In this document: positions 8,901-17,501 of the stretch, one piece after another
Layout: each line of letters begins with the position of its first letter
Position numbering within the stretch: position 1 is the stretch's first letter
Assembly: GCA_963662245.2 (NCBI GenBank)
Contig: CAXXVQ010000006.1
Span: 62,001 to 126,000 of the forward strand
Length of the DNA: 64,000 bases
Reading direction: 5' to 3'
Origin: JAFGVL01 sp963662245
GTDB taxonomy: Bacteria; Bacteroidota; Bacteroidia; Bacteroidales; Paludibacteraceae
Program-made: the position numbers and the translations under genes
Notes under the pieces: model-generated
The model's input: only the letters and a program-made list of their open reading frames with translations
What the model was told of the DNA's origin: nothing
Databases searched by the model: none

Positions 8901-10424
8901 ATGAAAATTTGGTTTAAATACTGTTTTATGTTGTTGTTCACTCTGCTCTTATCGTGCAGTGATGATAGTTCATCTTCAACTACTGAACAAACAACACCTG
9001 AGCCTACAATTGTTGCTGCATTTCCTAAAGCACAAGGAGGAGGAATGTATGCTACAGGAGGAAGAGGTGGATCTGTTTATGTTGTTAATAGCTTAGAAGA
9101 TAATTCTCTGAAAGGGGGGACTTTGCGTTATGCCCTATTGCAATCAGGAAAGAAAATTATTATTTTCAAGGTTTCCGGGATAATTGAGCTTAACTCTCCG
9201 TTATATATTGGCAGTAATGTTACCATTTATGGGCAGTCTGCTCCAGGTGATGGAATTTGCATTAAAAATTATCCTGTTTATCTAGAAGGTGATAATGTGA
9301 TAATTCAGTTCCTTCGTTTTAGAATGGGTGATAAAAAAGAGTTTATTGGTGATGCCTTTACTTGTATAGGTAGGAATAATATTTTAATTGATCACTGTTC
9401 TTTTAGTTGGAGTACTGATGAGTGTGTTTCTTGTTATAATAATGAAAACTTCACACTGCAATATTGTATAATATCAGAAAGTTTAACCTACTCAATTCAT
9501 GAAAAAGGATCTCATGGATATGGAGGCATTTGGGGTGGTACAAATGCAAGCTTTCATCATAATCTTTTAGCTCATCATAGTAGTCGTAATCCTCGTTTTT
9601 GTGGAGATAGATTTACTGGGATATTAAATCATGAAAAAGTTGACTTCCAAAGCAATGTTGTATATAATTGGGGGTATAGAGCAGGGTATGCCGGCGAAGG
9701 AGGATATTATAATATGATAAATAACTATTATAAGCAAGGGCCGGCAAGTTCTTCTTCATATTTCTTTTTGCCTGATTCGGATCCGTCAAATGGAGGTAGC
9801 TCTTCAGCTTTGTCTATAGTGCTTGGTGGTGTAGATAAACCTTGGTGGGGTAAATTTTATGTTAGTGGTAATTCTTTTGAAGATAAAACAGGAACTGTTA
9901 CTGCTAATTATGATTGGTCCGGAATGTATCCAAATATTAGTTCTAGTAGAGATGGTATGGAAGCTAATGATTCTACTCGAGAAATTATTAAAAGCTCGAT
10001 TAAACTTGCTTCTAAAGTAAATATGTTAGTTAGTCTTACTGAAGTTTCAGCAGCTGTTGCATATGATGATGTTCTTGCATATGCTGGAGCTAGCTTGGTA
10101 AGAGATGTTGTAGATTCTAGAATAATTGATAATGTTACAAATAGAAATTTTACTGCAAAATCAGCTATTGCCGTAACCAAGAGTGGCGACCATAGTACTA
10201 ATGGTTTAATAGATAGTCAGGAAGAAGTAGGAGGATGGCCTATTTATAGTTCATCATCAATAACTGATTCTGATAGCGATTGTATTCCAGATGATTGGGA
10301 AGATAAACATGGATTAAATAAGAGTTTATATTCTGATGCTAAACTAACAACTTTGGATCCTAATGGTATTTATACAAATCTTGAGATTTATCAGAATAGT
10401 TTGGTAGCGCATTTATATCCATAA
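8901..10424 (+). CDS. Pectate lyase, PL1 family, lipoprotein
   Basis: This 507-residue enzyme should cleave polygalacturonate by beta-elimination. A lipoprotein signal ends at LLLSC (Cys 19), so it is probably anchored on the outer membrane. The right-handed beta-helix carries PL1 landmarks: FPKAQGGGMYATGGRGG near 40, GTLRYAL, FKVSGIIEL, GQSAPGDGICI, ILIDHCSFSWSTDE (calcium-site region) and HHNLLAHHSSRNPRF near 215-230 with the catalytic Arg. The C-terminal part, including DSDSDCIPDDWEDKHGLN, resembles a thrombospondin type 3-like calcium loop. A second PL1 in this window (33558-35237) has a T9SS tail instead of a lipobox. Confidence 0.92.
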   Translation: MKIWFKYCFMLLFTLLLSCSDDSSSSTTEQTTPEPTIVAAFPKAQGGGMYATGGRGGSVYVVNSLEDNSLKGGTLRYALLQSGKKIIIFKVSGIIELNSPLYIGSNVTIYGQSAPGDGICIKNYPVYLEGDNVIIQFLRFRMGDKKEFIGDAFTCIGRNNILIDHCSFSWSTDECVSCYNNENFTLQYCIISESLTYSIHEKGSHGYGGIWGGTNASFHHNLLAHHSSRNPRFCGDRFTGILNHEKVDFQSNVVYNWGYRAGYAGEGGYYNMINNYYKQGPASSSSYFFLPDSDPSNGGSSSALSIVLGGVDKPWWGKFYVSGNSFEDKTGTVTANYDWSGMYPNISSSRDGMEANDSTREIIKSSIKLASKVNMLVSLTEVSAAVAYDDVLAYAGASLVRDVVDSRIIDNVTNRNFTAKSAIAVTKSGDHSTNGLIDSQEEVGGWPIYSSSSITDSDSDCIPDDWEDKHGLNKSLYSDAKLTTLDPNGIYTNLEIYQNSLVAHLYP

Positions 10425-10447
10425 TGTGAGAATTTCGTAAATATATT

Positions 10448-10484
10448 AAAAGTGAACTAATTTAACTTAGTTCACTTTTTTTGT
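10448..10484 (+). terminator. Hairpin terminator after the PL1 gene
   Basis: AAAAGTGAACTAA pairs with TTAGTTCACTTTT around TTTAAC and is followed by a T run. Part of the arm (AAAAAAGTGAACTAATG) is repeated at 10494-10510, as if one arm had been duplicated. Confidence 0.8.
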
Positions 10485-10513
10485 TAAAAACGAAAAAAAG
10501 TGAACTAATGTTT

Positions 10514-10543
10514 TTTGAGTTTAACAATTGATTCTTATTTTTG
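10514..10543 (+). promoter_or_regulatory. Promoter of the cadherin-like repeat protein
   Basis: TTTG (10514-10517), an 18-base spacer and TATTTTTG (10536-10543) match the Bacteroidota promoter consensus. The start point would be near 10550, giving a leader of about 30 bases. Confidence 0.65.
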
Positions 10544-10578
10544 TCACTAATGTCTTTATAAATTATAACTAAAATTAA

Positions 10579-13500
10579 ATGCTTATGAAAAAACTATTTA
10601 CGAATGTTTTAATGGTCATTGCTTCAATATTCATTTCAACGAGCTTATATGCCGTTGATGTTGAGATTGGATATGGGACTACAAATGCTTTTCCAACTGT
10701 TTCAAGTTCAACGGTTGCGACTTATAGTTCTGGAGTTTCTGAATTTCAGATTATTGCAGCAGCTACTACAACAAACAACTCAGTTACTTTATTTACAGGT
10801 GCCTCAACAGTTGATGGATTGAAGATTACTTCGAATGCTGAAGATTTTAATGTTGATTACATAGAAGGAACTTTGACTTCAAATAGTGTTAGCTCATCTT
10901 TTTCTACTATTGAATTAGGTGTAAATCCAGGTACAAGCACAGGAAAGTCGTTGGCTATTGTTTTTTCAAGTTCTACACCATTTAGTGATGCTTCTGTTTT
11001 AGGTGTTGAACAAATTACAACACCTGCATATTCTGCATATACAGCATTGACGACTGTATCTCCAGTAACGATTCCTACAGGTGCAAAGTCATTTCGATTG
11101 TATAGAAAGATTACTGTTAGTGGTACATCATATGGAGCGGGTGCTTCTGAATATTTAGGTTATGTGAAAGTATCAATAAAAGCTGCCGGTCCAAATGTGT
11201 CATTAACTTCAGGTGCTGCTGTTGATACTGTAATGGCTACAGAAGCTATGACTCCAATAGTTTATGGATGGGGGTTAGCCTCTTCAGGAAACCCTACATT
11301 AACTTGGACTACATCAGCTCCAAGTGGAATTTCGGCTGTAGTTAATCCTGCGGATTCTACTGTAACTATTTCTGGAACTGCTGGAAGCGTTACTGATACT
11401 ACTACTTATGAGTATTCAGTTGAAATGCTTAATGTGGATACTTTATATGGTTCAGTAACAGTTTTACCTTATGTTACTCCTGCACCAGTTATTACTGCAA
11501 TTACTTCTCAAAATCAATCAGTAAAAGCTGGAGCAGCAATCTCTTCTATTCAATATGTTGTTGAAAACGCACAATCAGTAGCAGTTGCAAATTTACCGGC
11601 GGATATTACTTATAATTATGCTAATGATACATTAACAATTTCTGGTACTGTAAATTCAGCAGTTTCACCAGCAGATTACAAATATGTTGTTTCACCAGCA
11701 GCTTTATCTGGTTATTCTGGAGTAGCAGTTTCTGATTCTGGTGTAATTACAGTTCTTGATGCTAATGCGACAACAGTGTATTATATCACTTCTGATGATG
11801 CTTCAACTCAAGCGAATGATATGTTGCTTCAAGGTTTAATTGCAAACGGTGTTGATGTAACTGTAGCAGCTCCTGCAGGTGTTGCCAGAGATGCTAGCTT
11901 CTATGATCCATATGATTTATTGGTACTTCATGAGTCAATTCCTAGTGGGGATGCTGAGATTGCTCCTTTATTGTCTGTTGATAAACCAATTTTAAATACT
12001 AAATCTTATTTTTATAAGACTGGTGTTTGGAGTTTAGGCTCCGGAGAAAATGGCATCGGAGAGGATAGTGTTGCCGTGAAACCAACAGCTGCTGGTCACC
12101 CAATTTTTGTTGGGTTAGGAGATACTATTACTTTAGTTACTGGAACAACCAGTGCAGATACTAAGGTTGTTCAAGGTGCATCTGGGATGACTGTTGGTTA
12201 TGACTTAGCAACTTTACCTGGAGCAGATTCTAAAATTGCTATCCATGAAATGACACCAGCTGATAGAGGTTTAGTGTCTACTAGTACATCAAAATATTTA
12301 ATGATTGCGTTATTTAATGGAATGTTTGATCAAATCTCAACAGATGGTGTAACGCTGTTTACAAATGCCATTACATATCTGTTAGATCCAACAGCTTCAT
12401 TTACTCCTGCTGCAAGTACAGATTCAACATTGTCAGCGTTGACAGTTTCAGCAGGAACATTATCTCCTGCGTTTGTATCAACAACGCAAACATATAGTGT
12501 TGAATTACCATATGGAACAACGACAGTTCCTACTGTAAGTGCTACAGCAAATGATTCAAGAGCAACTGCAGTTGTAACACCAGCTTCAGCATTGCCTGGA
12601 ACTACATCTGTTCTTGTAACAGCAGAAGATGGAAGTACTGCAACATATACTGTAAGCTTTACTGTATCTACTTCTCAAAGCTCAGATTCAACATTGTCAG
12701 CATTGACAGTTACAGCAGGAACATTGTCTCCAGCGTTTGTGTCAACAACACAAACATATAGTGTTGAGTTACCATATGGAACAACAGCTGTTCCTACAGT
12801 AACAGCTACAGCAAATGATGCAAAAGCAAATGCATCTGTAACTCAAGCTGGGTCAGTAACAGGGACAGCATCTGTATTAGTAACAGCAGAAGATGGAAGT
12901 ACAGCAACCTATACTGTAAGCTTTAGTGTAGCTACTGCTCAAAGCTCAGATTCAACATTGTCAGCATTGACAGTTTCAGCAGGAACATTGTCTCCAGCGT
13001 TTGTATCAACAACACAAACATATAGTGTTGAGTTGCCATATGGAACAACTGCTGTTCCTACAGTAACAGCTACAGCAAATGATGCAAAAGCAAATGCATC
13101 TGTAACTCAAGCTGGGTCAGTAACAGGGACAGCATCTGTATTAGTAACAGCTGAAGATGGAAGTACAGCAACCTATACTGTAAGCTTTAGTGTAGCGTCA
13201 GCTCCTCAAAGTTCAGATGCAACATTGTCTGCGTTAACAGTATCTGCCGGAACATTGTCTCCAGTATTTAGTGCTTCAACTCAAAGCTATACAGTTGAAC
13301 TACCTTCAGGTAGCTCAGTGCCTACAGTGAATGCTACTGCTACAGATAACGGTATTGCTAATGTAAATATCACAAATGCAACATCAGTACCTGGAACAAC
13401 TAATGTTGTTGTTACAGCAGAAGATGGAACAAAACTAACTTATACAATTACATTTACTGTTGCAACTTCAATTTCTGAAGCTGAAGTAAGTGCTCTTGTA

Positions 13501-13683
13501 TCGACTGGATCTGGTGAAGTTATTATCACTGATGCTATTGGTGCTAAAGTGTCAATAATTTCAATTTCCGGTGTAGTAGTGTTTAGTGGTGAAATTTCAA
13601 GCTCTCTAGAAGCATTAAGTGTTCCTCAAGGAATATATGTAGTTTCTGTAGATGGAGTTTCAACTAAAGTTCTTGTTAAATAA
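10579..13683 (+). CDS. Large secreted protein with four cadherin-like beta-sandwich repeats and a probable T9SS tail
   Basis: This 1034-residue protein begins with a signal peptide (cleavage near SLYA). The start may be the second ATG at 10585, which gives the usual MKK beginning. An N-terminal beta-rich region is followed by two Ig-like segments. A middle block (about 395-610, VYYITSDDASTQANDML onward) resembles ThuA/glutamine-amidotransferase-like folds. Four copies of an 88-89-residue cadherin-like (PF12733-type) domain start with STLSALTVSAGTLSPAF. The last 65 residues (ISISGVVVFSG ... PQGIYVVSVDG ... KVLVK) look like a type A T9SS sorting domain. It sits between pectate lyase and pectinesterase genes. 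A surface pectin-binding or scaffold role is inference; no catalytic site was identified. Confidence 0.75.
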   Translation: MLMKKLFTNVLMVIASIFISTSLYAVDVEIGYGTTNAFPTVSSSTVATYSSGVSEFQIIAAATTTNNSVTLFTGASTVDGLKITSNAEDFNVDYIEGTLTSNSVSSSFSTIELGVNPGTSTGKSLAIVFSSSTPFSDASVLGVEQITTPAYSAYTALTTVSPVTIPTGAKSFRLYRKITVSGTSYGAGASEYLGYVKVSIKAAGPNVSLTSGAAVDTVMATEAMTPIVYGWGLASSGNPTLTWTTSAPSGISAVVNPADSTVTISGTAGSVTDTTTYEYSVEMLNVDTLYGSVTVLPYVTPAPVITAITSQNQSVKAGAAISSIQYVVENAQSVAVANLPADITYNYANDTLTISGTVNSAVSPADYKYVVSPAALSGYSGVAVSDSGVITVLDANATTVYYITSDDASTQANDMLLQGLIANGVDVTVAAPAGVARDASFYDPYDLLVLHESIPSGDAEIAPLLSVDKPILNTKSYFYKTGVWSLGSGENGIGEDSVAVKPTAAGHPIFVGLGDTITLVTGTTSADTKVVQGASGMTVGYDLATLPGADSKIAIHEMTPADRGLVSTSTSKYLMIALFNGMFDQISTDGVTLFTNAITYLLDPTASFTPAASTDSTLSALTVSAGTLSPAFVSTTQTYSVELPYGTTTVPTVSATANDSRATAVVTPASALPGTTSVLVTAEDGSTATYTVSFTVSTSQSSDSTLSALTVTAGTLSPAFVSTTQTYSVELPYGTTAVPTVTATANDAKANASVTQAGSVTGTASVLVTAEDGSTATYTVSFSVATAQSSDSTLSALTVSAGTLSPAFVSTTQTYSVELPYGTTAVPTVTATANDAKANASVTQAGSVTGTASVLVTAEDGSTATYTVSFSVASAPQSSDATLSALTVSAGTLSPVFSASTQSYTVELPSGSSVPTVNATATDNGIANVNITNATSVPGTTNVVVTAEDGTKLTYTITFTVATSISEAEVSALVSTGSGEVIITDAIGAKVSIISISGVVVFSGEISSSLEALSVPQGIYVVSVDGVSTKVLVK
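12421..13482 (+). repeat. Four in-frame tandem repeats of 264-267 bases
   Basis: Units begin at 12421, 12685, 12949 and 13216. Units 2 and 3 differ at only a handful of bases, while units 1 and 4 are more diverged. Each unit encodes one cadherin-like domain. Confidence 0.9.
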
Positions 13684-13702
13684 GAATTTTATAATATAAA
13701 TT

Positions 13703-13738
13703 TAAAGGGTGGTTCTATCGAATCACCCTTTTTTATTT
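13703..13738 (+). terminator. Hairpin terminator after the repeat protein
   Basis: AAAGGGTG pairs with CACCCTTT around a 12-base loop and is followed by TTTTATTTTA. Confidence 0.8.
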
Positions 13739-13840
13739 TATTGACTCTAGTTAATTTATTCATAAATTCCAATATATACTGAGTAATATCTTGGATTTAG
13801 GATTAATTTATCAACTTTGTGAAAAACAAAAAATATAGAA

Positions 13841-14821
13841 ATGAAGAGAAGATTGATGTTAATGATGTGTGCTTGTTTTTTTATCATTAGTGCATATGCA
13901 GGTGAGTTAAAAACAGAGTATGATGTAATTGTAGCAAATGATGGATCAGGAGATTTTACTACAGTGCAAGAGGCTGTGTTTTCGCTAAGAGGAATGATGG
14001 CCGAGAGAAAAACAATTTTTATTAAGAATGGCGTTTATCATGAAAAGGTAGTAATTCCAACCTGGACTTTAAATGTTTCATTAATAGGTGAGTCTAGGGA
14101 TAGTACTATTATTACTTGGTCAGATCACGCCAATATGTCAATAGCAGGAACTGATAAGAAAATGGGTACATTTAGAACATATACACTATTAGTGCAAGGG
14201 CATGGAATTAAATTAGAGAATTTGACAATACAAAATAATGCTCCGGAATTAGGTCAAGCTGTAGCTTTACATGTTGAGGGAGATAAAGCTGAGTTCATTA
14301 ATTGCAATATACTTGGATTTCAAGATACAATTTTTGCAGGAAGTGAAACCAGTAGACAGTTTTATTATAAATGTTATATAGATGGAACTACAGATTTTAT
14401 ATTTGGACCATCTACAGCTTATTTTCTAGAATGTGAAATTCATTGTAAGAAGAATTCCTATATTACGGCTCCTTCTACCCCTAAAAACAAAGAGTTTGGT
14501 CTTATTTTTAATAAATGTATAGTGACAGCCGATTCTTCTATTTCAAAAGTCTATTTAGGTAGACCTTGGCGTCCGTATGGAAATACTGTTTTTATTAATT
14601 GTGAGTTAGGTAGCTTTATTAGAGCTGAAGGCTGGCATAATTGGAGAAATTCGGAGAATGAAAAGACAGCCAGATTTATAGAGTGTAACAATACTGGGGA
14701 TGGTGCATGGCAAGTTGGCAGAGTTGCATGGGCAAATAATCTAGACAAATCTAAATTGCAGGATTATACTATAGAGAAGGTGTTGGGCGCATGTGATAAT
14801 TGGAATCCATTAGCCAATTAA
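13841..14821 (+). CDS. Pectinesterase, CE8 family
   Basis: This 326-residue protein removes methyl esters from homogalacturonan, which lets pectate lyases and polygalacturonases act. A signal peptide (cleavage near AYAG) precedes a right-handed beta-helix. CE8 motifs are present in order: GDFTTVQEAV near 40, AVALHVEGDKAEF with the Gln region, the first catalytic Asp in GFQDTIF, the second in DFIFGPSTAYF, and LGRPWRP near residue 240. It is the last gene of the first pectin locus. Its stop overlaps the end of the convergent acyltransferase gene by 12 bases, so no separate terminator fits between them. Confidence 0.93.
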   Translation: MKRRLMLMMCACFFIISAYAGELKTEYDVIVANDGSGDFTTVQEAVFSLRGMMAERKTIFIKNGVYHEKVVIPTWTLNVSLIGESRDSTIITWSDHANMSIAGTDKKMGTFRTYTLLVQGHGIKLENLTIQNNAPELGQAVALHVEGDKAEFINCNILGFQDTIFAGSETSRQFYYKCYIDGTTDFIFGPSTAYFLECEIHCKKNSYITAPSTPKNKEFGLIFNKCIVTADSSISKVYLGRPWRPYGNTVFINCELGSFIRAEGWHNWRNSENEKTARFIECNNTGDGAWQVGRVAWANNLDKSKLQDYTIEKVLGACDNWNPLAN

Positions 14822-15808
14822 ATATTTGCCAACCTTAGTTTTCAAAAAGAAATGTGTGATTATATATGAAAGACTAAAAAGAAATGCGAAAAATATTATT
14901 GGAAATATTATTGTGTATTCTTTAGCAAAAGGTGAAATGTATGCTAGGAAATATGCATTCCCTTTAAATATTAAACTATATATCCACCCGTGAAATATAT
15001 ATATGCCGTAGCTGTATTTGTTTATTCGATTAATAAAAGTGTTTTCAGCTAATTTTTTTCTAATAAAAAGATCTTCAAAAATACTAAATACAAATAATAT
15101 GAATGAAAACATATTTAAGTATCGTACAGTATATAAAAGATGTAATGTGTGAAAATTTGTTGTGTTTCTTGCAACGCTAGTTGATATCCAGATTAAACCA
15201 TAAATCAGCATTAATTTTTTTGAAAATAGGAAGTTAAGCTTTTGTTTGTAGGTGACAATTAAGTATCCGGTTAGAAACCAAACATAATGATGGGTTAAAA
15301 AATTGATTGAGAGAGGAAGTTTGTTTTTTGCGTAAAAGCTAATCCATATGCTAATGAATAAAATTAGTATATGAAATAGTGGTGATTTAATTCTACCAAC
15401 TATCCAAGTGACGATAAAACTCCAGTATAACATTAATATGAACCACAAGTGAGAATAACCTTTTATTAAGTTATTCCAACTAAAGTCATTGATAGAGAAA
15501 AGGATTGCAAGAGCAAATATTATGTATGGAATAAATAGCCTGTGAGTCTTGTTAAGAATAAAATCCTTGAAATTTTGATATTTATTTTTATGATTTTGCA
15601 AATAAGAAAATAAATACCCTGAAATGAAAAGGAATAGAGGCATTCTGGCTCCTAGCCAAATGGAGAAAATTGAGTAGTAATCAAAAGAGTACTCTGACTT
15701 GAAATTATTCCACCCGTTATATGGGCAAAAGGCATGATATAGTACTACTAAAATGATTGCAATTGATCGAAGGTAAGCAATATTATATAGTTGCTGTTTA
15801 TTATTCAC
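14810..15808 (-). CDS. Acyltransferase 3 family membrane protein
   Basis: This 332-residue polytopic membrane protein belongs to the OafA/YrhL-type acyltransferase 3 family, which moves acetyl or other acyl groups to extracytoplasmic glycans. The family signature is visible at the start: YLRSIAIILVVLYHAFCPYNGW, including the conserved His of the first helix, and then GARMPLFLFISGYLF near residue 52-66. About ten hydrophobic segments follow. It is transcribed convergently with the pectinesterase gene and has no operon partners, so its acceptor is unknown (O-antigen or capsule are possibilities). Confidence 0.85.
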   Translation of the reverse strand: MNNKQQLYNIAYLRSIAIILVVLYHAFCPYNGWNNFKSEYSFDYYSIFSIWLGARMPLFLFISGYLFSYLQNHKNKYQNFKDFILNKTHRLFIPYIIFALAILFSINDFSWNNLIKGYSHLWFILMLYWSFIVTWIVGRIKSPLFHILILFISIWISFYAKNKLPLSINFLTHHYVWFLTGYLIVTYKQKLNFLFSKKLMLIYGLIWISTSVARNTTNFHTLHLLYTVRYLNMFSFILFVFSIFEDLFIRKKLAENTFINRINKYSYGIYIFHGWIYSLIFKGNAYFLAYISPFAKEYTIIFPIIFFAFLFSLSYIITHFFLKTKVGKYLIG

Positions 15809-15886
15809 AAATAGAAGCTTTAAAAAAAGTCCAAAGTTAATTAAATCAGTGGATACTTTTATTATTCAAAAGTTTTTTGTCATTTG

Positions 15887-15918
15887 TTTGGATTTTTAGT
15901 TGAGTTTTTTCAAATTTG
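15887..15918 (+). promoter_or_regulatory. Probable promoter of the trp operon
   Basis: TTTG at 15887-15890 is followed after 20 bases by CAAATTTG (15911-15918), a partial match to TAnnTTTG. A start near 15925 would place the trpL ATG about 15 bases downstream. The weak -7 box keeps this tentative. Confidence 0.4.
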
Positions 15919-15940
15919 CAGAACGAAAAAAAACAAAATT

Positions 15941-15991
15941 ATGAAAACAGTTTTAGTAAATATTTGGTGGTGGTGCTTACGAAACAATTAA
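15941..15991 (+). CDS. trpL: trp operon leader peptide
   Basis: A 16-codon reading frame encodes MKTVLVNIWWWCLRNN and ends at TAA. Three consecutive Trp codons (15965-15973) in so short a peptide, directly upstream of an intrinsic terminator and a complete trp operon, are the hallmark of ribosome-mediated attenuation. Under Trp starvation the ribosome should stall at these codons and favour the antiterminator just downstream. There is no Shine-Dalgarno sequence; the upstream bases are A-rich (GAACGAAAAAAAACAAAATT), as is usual in this phylum. It is too short for ordinary gene finding. Confidence 0.88.
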   Translation: MKTVLVNIWWWCLRNN

Positions 15992-16069
15992 TCGTGAGTG
16001 GAATTGCCGTGTATTTACTATAATAAGATATTACAAAAGGCTTGTCGGACTCACGACAGGCCTTTTTTA
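15992..16069 (+). promoter_or_regulatory. trp attenuator with competing antiterminator
   Basis: The terminator hairpin is formed by AAAGGCTTGTCG (from 16036) and CGACAGGCCTTT (to 16065), followed by a T run. Directly after the trpL stop, TCGTGAGT (15992-15999) is perfectly complementary to ACTCACGA (16049-16056), which spans the loop and descending arm of the terminator. Pairing of these two would destroy the terminator. The arrangement therefore shows both mutually exclusive structures needed for attenuation by tryptophan. Confidence 0.85.
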
Positions 16070-16076
16070 GTTATTA

Positions 16077-16176
16077 GCCCCCTAGATCCCCCGACGGGGG
16101 ACTTGAAAGAAGAATGTTTAACAAATAAAATATTGCCCTAAAAAACTTAAGTCCCCCGTCGGGGGATCTAGGGGGC
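16077..16176. repeat. Long perfect inverted repeat between the attenuator and trpB
   Basis: Arms 16077-16104 and 16149-16176 are exact 28-base reverse complements, separated by 44 bases. Each arm contains its own short palindrome CCCCCGACGGGGG. The composition (GC-rich inside AT-rich DNA) marks it as an inserted palindromic element. In the transcript it would form a very stable hairpin ending 9 bases before the trpB ATG. Confidence 0.85.
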
Positions 16177-16185
16177 AGCTTAAAT

Positions 16186-17367
16186 ATGAAATATTCAGTT
16201 GACGAAAACGGTTACTATGGCAGATTTGGTGGTGCATATGTTCCTGAAATCTTGCAAAAGAATGTAGAAACGCTTAAAGAGAATTATTTAAAGGTGATGG
16301 CAGAACCTTCATTTATTGAAGAGTTCAATAGCTTGTTGAAAGATTATGTTGGTCGCCCTTCACCATTATATCACGCAAAACGCTTATCGGCTGCAGTTGG
16401 TGCTAAAGTGTATTTAAAACGCGAAGACTTGAATCATACCGGAGCTCATAAAATCAATAACTGTATCGGACAAATTTTATTGGCAAAGCGTATGGGTAAA
16501 ACCCGTATTATTGCTGAAACAGGAGCCGGCCAGCATGGCGTGGCAACTGCTACCGTTTGTGCGTTGATGGATATGGAATGTATTGTGTACATGGGTGAAT
16601 TGGATGTGAATCGTCAATACTTGAATGTGCAGAAAATGCGTATGCTTGGGGCGACTGTTATACCTGTAACTTCGGGTAACAAAACGCTGAAAGATGCCAC
16701 CAATGAAGCTATTCGCGACTGGTGTAATAATCCTGCTGATACTTTCTATATTATTGGTTCTGTGGTAGGGCCACACCCTTATCCGGATATGGTAGCGCGT
16801 TTTCAATCTGTGATTAGCGAAGAAATCAAAGCGCAATTATTGGAAAAAGAAGGTCGTGATTATCCAGATTATCTTATCGCCTGTGTGGGTGGTGGAAGTA
16901 ATGCTGCCGGAACCTATTATCATCACTTGGACGATGAGCGTGTGAAAATTGTTTCTGCAGAAGCTGCCGGTTTAGGTGTAGACTCTGGTGAGACTGCTGC
17001 AACTATTCAATTGGGAACTGAAGGAGTCATACACGGAAGTCGTACGCTATTGATGCAAACTGAAGATGGGCAAATTGTGGAGCCATATTCGATTTCTGCA
17101 GGATTGGATTATCCGGGTATTGGGCCAATTCACGCTCACTTAGCCAAAGTTGGTCGAGCGGAAGTATTGGCTATTACTGATGATGAAGCACTTGCTGCTG
17201 CATTTGAATTAACTAAGCTAGAAGGAATTATTCCTGCAATTGAAAGTTCACACGCTTTAGCTGCATTGCATAAAGTGAATTTCAAACCAACTGATGTGGT
17301 GGTGTTGACAGTTTCAGGTCGTGGAGATAAGGATATGCCAACTTACTTGGATCATTTTGGGAAATAA
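16186..17367 (+). CDS. trpB: Tryptophan synthase beta chain
   Basis: This 393-residue PLP enzyme condenses indole with serine in the last step of tryptophan synthesis. The PLP-binding Lys lies at residue 89 in the TGAHKINN motif, GAGQHGVA follows, and the phosphate-binding GGGSNA motif is near residue 232. SGRGDKDM closes the protein, as in other TrpB1 sequences. Length is normal. It is the first structural gene after the attenuator, and its partner trpA is the last gene of the same operon, about 6 kb downstream. Confidence 0.97.
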   Translation: MKYSVDENGYYGRFGGAYVPEILQKNVETLKENYLKVMAEPSFIEEFNSLLKDYVGRPSPLYHAKRLSAAVGAKVYLKREDLNHTGAHKINNCIGQILLAKRMGKTRIIAETGAGQHGVATATVCALMDMECIVYMGELDVNRQYLNVQKMRMLGATVIPVTSGNKTLKDATNEAIRDWCNNPADTFYIIGSVVGPHPYPDMVARFQSVISEEIKAQLLEKEGRDYPDYLIACVGGGSNAAGTYYHHLDDERVKIVSAEAAGLGVDSGETAATIQLGTEGVIHGSRTLLMQTEDGQIVEPYSISAGLDYPGIGPIHAHLAKVGRAEVLAITDDEALAAAFELTKLEGIIPAIESSHALAALHKVNFKPTDVVVLTVSGRGDKDMPTYLDHFGK

Positions 17368-17393
17368 TAATATTAGTTTTTTGTGTCCTGATT

Positions 17394-17484
17394 TCGGGCT
17401 GAAAGCCCAACTTATACTAGCCTAAGGCAAGCGAAGTGACACCTTGGGTAGACAGACTAGCGAGAACCGTCGGGCTGAAAGCCC
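17394..17484 (+). repeat. REP-type palindromes upstream of the first RAYT gene
   Basis: Two copies of TCGGGCTGAAAGCCC (17394-17408, 17470-17484) flank a CCTAAGG...CCTTGGG hairpin (17421-17448). The same modules, inverted, lie downstream of the gene at 17967-18060, so the RAYT gene is bracketed by inverted REP clusters. Confidence 0.85.
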
Positions 17485-17501
17485 AGCTTAAAAGTTTAAT
17501 T

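Noticed and set aside
12421..13482. CRISPR-like or satellite array
   Set aside because: The units are 264-267 bases, in frame, and encode protein domains; there are no spacers.
17436..17501. N-terminal extension of RAYT copy 1 from the ATG at 17436
   Set aside because: The 22 added residues are translated REP palindromes and are absent from copy 2.
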